Assembly: GCA_017412025.1 (NCBI GenBank)
Contig: JAFQOY010000039.1
Location: forward strand, 1 to 13,682
Origin: Clostridia bacterium
GTDB lineage: Bacteria; Bacillota_A; Clostridia; Christensenellales; Aristaeellaceae
Direction of reading: 5' to 3'
Length of the DNA: 13,682 nt
Positions 12,924-13,682 of the stretch are shown one piece after another (the stretch's first letter is position 1; each line of letters begins with the position of its first letter). The position numbers were made by a program, and so were the translations under genes. The notes beneath the pieces are model-generated. The model was given only the letters and a program-made list of their open reading frames with translations, did not search any database and was not told the DNA's origin.

Positions 12924-13682
12924 CATCACGGCAAATGCAAGATCGCGCACAGCCTGAATATCCGAGAGTTTCGCCACATTGACCGGCGAATGCGCATAGC
13001 GGCAGGGCAGAACGATCACCAGACAGGGAACGCCGCCCATGCTCTTATGAATCTCTCCGGCGTCCGTACCGCCCGCAGCTCCGCGCTTGATCTGCACAGG
13101 AATGCCGCGCTTTTTCGCCGCCTCAAGCGCCAGATCGCGCATGGCGTCCGGAATGATCGTCCGCCTGTCCATAAACGTGAGCGCCGCGCCGCCGCCGCAG
13201 ACCGCAACCTGCCTGTGGCTGTCGGTCATGCCCATGTCGCTGACAGCCGTGGTGTCGATGATGATCGCCCGGTCCGGCTTTACCTTCCTCGCCGCAACCT
13301 TCGCCCCGCGCAGGCCGACCTCCTCCTGCACGGTAAATGCGCAGGTGATATCGCCGTCATAACCGCAGTTTTCAAGGATATCCAGCAGGATCATGCAGCC
13401 CATCCGGTCGTCAATCGCCTTCGCCTTGACAAAGCCGTCGCCGAATTCGCGGTACTCGCTTTCAAACGTCGCGTAGCTGCCCGGCGGGCACAGGCGCTCC
13501 GCCTCCTCTTTGCTGTCGCAGCCGATATCGATGGCCAGCGAGTCAAAGTCGGGCGCCTTTTTTCTGTCCTCCGCGCTCATCAGGTGGATCGCCTTGATGC
13601 CCATCACGCCCGGCACAGCTTTTTCCCCGACCAGCACGCGCTTGGATACGCAGCACCGTGCATCCACGCCGCCCACAGGCGC
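12909..13682 (-). CDS. M42 family metallo-aminopeptidase, N-terminus beyond window edge
   Basis: The frame is open to the right edge (first visible residues APVGGVDAR), so roughly the first 80-90 residues, including the AHMDxIG metal motif, are missing from view; no start codon should be assigned here. The visible part has KAIDDRMGC (metal Asp), FTVQEEVGLRGAK (catalytic and metal Glu), IIDTTAVSD (metal Asp) and CRYAHSPVNV (metal His), all intact. It is a diverged paralogue of the M42 gene immediately downstream, with a longer segment between the IGGVDA-like region and the AIDDR motif. Both are in the same orientation, 26 bases apart. Confidence 0.92.
   Translation of the reverse strand, partial: APVGGVDARCCVSKRVLVGEKAVPGVMGIKAIHLMSAEDRKKAPDFDSLAIDIGCDSKEEAERLCPPGSYATFESEYREFGDGFVKAKAIDDRMGCMILLDILENCGYDGDITCAFTVQEEVGLRGAKVAARKVKPDRAIIIDTTAVSDMGMTDSHRQVAVCGGGAALTFMDRRTIIPDAMRDLALEAAKKRGIPVQIKRGAAGGTDAGEIHKSMGGVPCLVIVLPCRYAHSPVNVAKLSDIQAVRDLAFAVMDELK

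Noticed and set aside
1..13682. CRISPR array, tRNA or rRNA genes, insertion sequence ends
   Set aside because: No regularly spaced repeats, no cloverleaf or rRNA-like sequence and no transposase frame were seen; the only mobile-element gene is the integrase.

Overview
The window has two compositionally different parts. Positions 1 to about 1340 are AT-rich and carry a phage/ICE-type tyrosine integrase that runs off the left edge. From 1341 to the right edge the DNA is GC-rich and holds ordinary chromosomal genes. Strong Shine-Dalgarno sites, consensus sigma-A promoters, an LrgA/LrgB pair, an Ala-tRNA(Pro) deacylase, M42 aminopeptidases and a PurR-type operator all suggest a GC-rich member of the Firmicutes, probably an uncultured gut-type clostridium. 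That assignment is an inference from gene content; there is no rRNA gene in the window.

Layout from left to right: (1) 1-1164, minus: integrase of a genomic island or ICE whose boundary lies at the 3' end of guaA, a classical attachment site. (2) 1341-2342, minus: a GMP synthase that has only the ATP-pyrophosphatase and dimerisation domains and lacks the usual N-terminal glutamine amidotransferase. It has a good promoter and, just upstream, an inverted pair of PurBox-like sequences. (3) 2576-3883, plus: an S51 peptidase and a YbaK/ProX-type deacylase behind a near-consensus promoter. (4) 7386-3936, minus: a sulfur-assimilation operon cysK-metY followed by an MFS transporter, driven by a perfect TTGACA-17-TATAAT promoter with a 14-bp palindrome in its leader. 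(5) 7520-8592, plus: lrgA-lrgB. (6) 8750-9028, plus: a small two-TM protein, preceded by an inverted pair of perfect DnaA boxes. (7) 11781-9066, minus: a three-gene unit of unknown function: a coiled-coil membrane protein, a 637-aa GT-C-like polytopic membrane protein and a 75-aa protein translationally coupled to it. (8) 13682-11893, minus: two tandem M42 metallopeptidases, the upstream one cut by the right edge.

Convergent gene pairs are separated by strong bidirectional terminators (3889-3931 and 9034-9062). No gene-free stretch exceeds 300 bases; the longest are 2343-2575, 1165-1340 and 8593-8749, and all three hold regulatory-looking sequence. I see no tRNA, rRNA, CRISPR array, complete insertion sequence or riboswitch.

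The most interesting points are the island junction at guaA with a self-regulation-like arrangement of repeats at the int promoter, the amidotransferase-less GuaA with a PurR-like operator, the paired DnaA boxes far from any visible replication gene, and the uncharacterised membrane-protein cluster.
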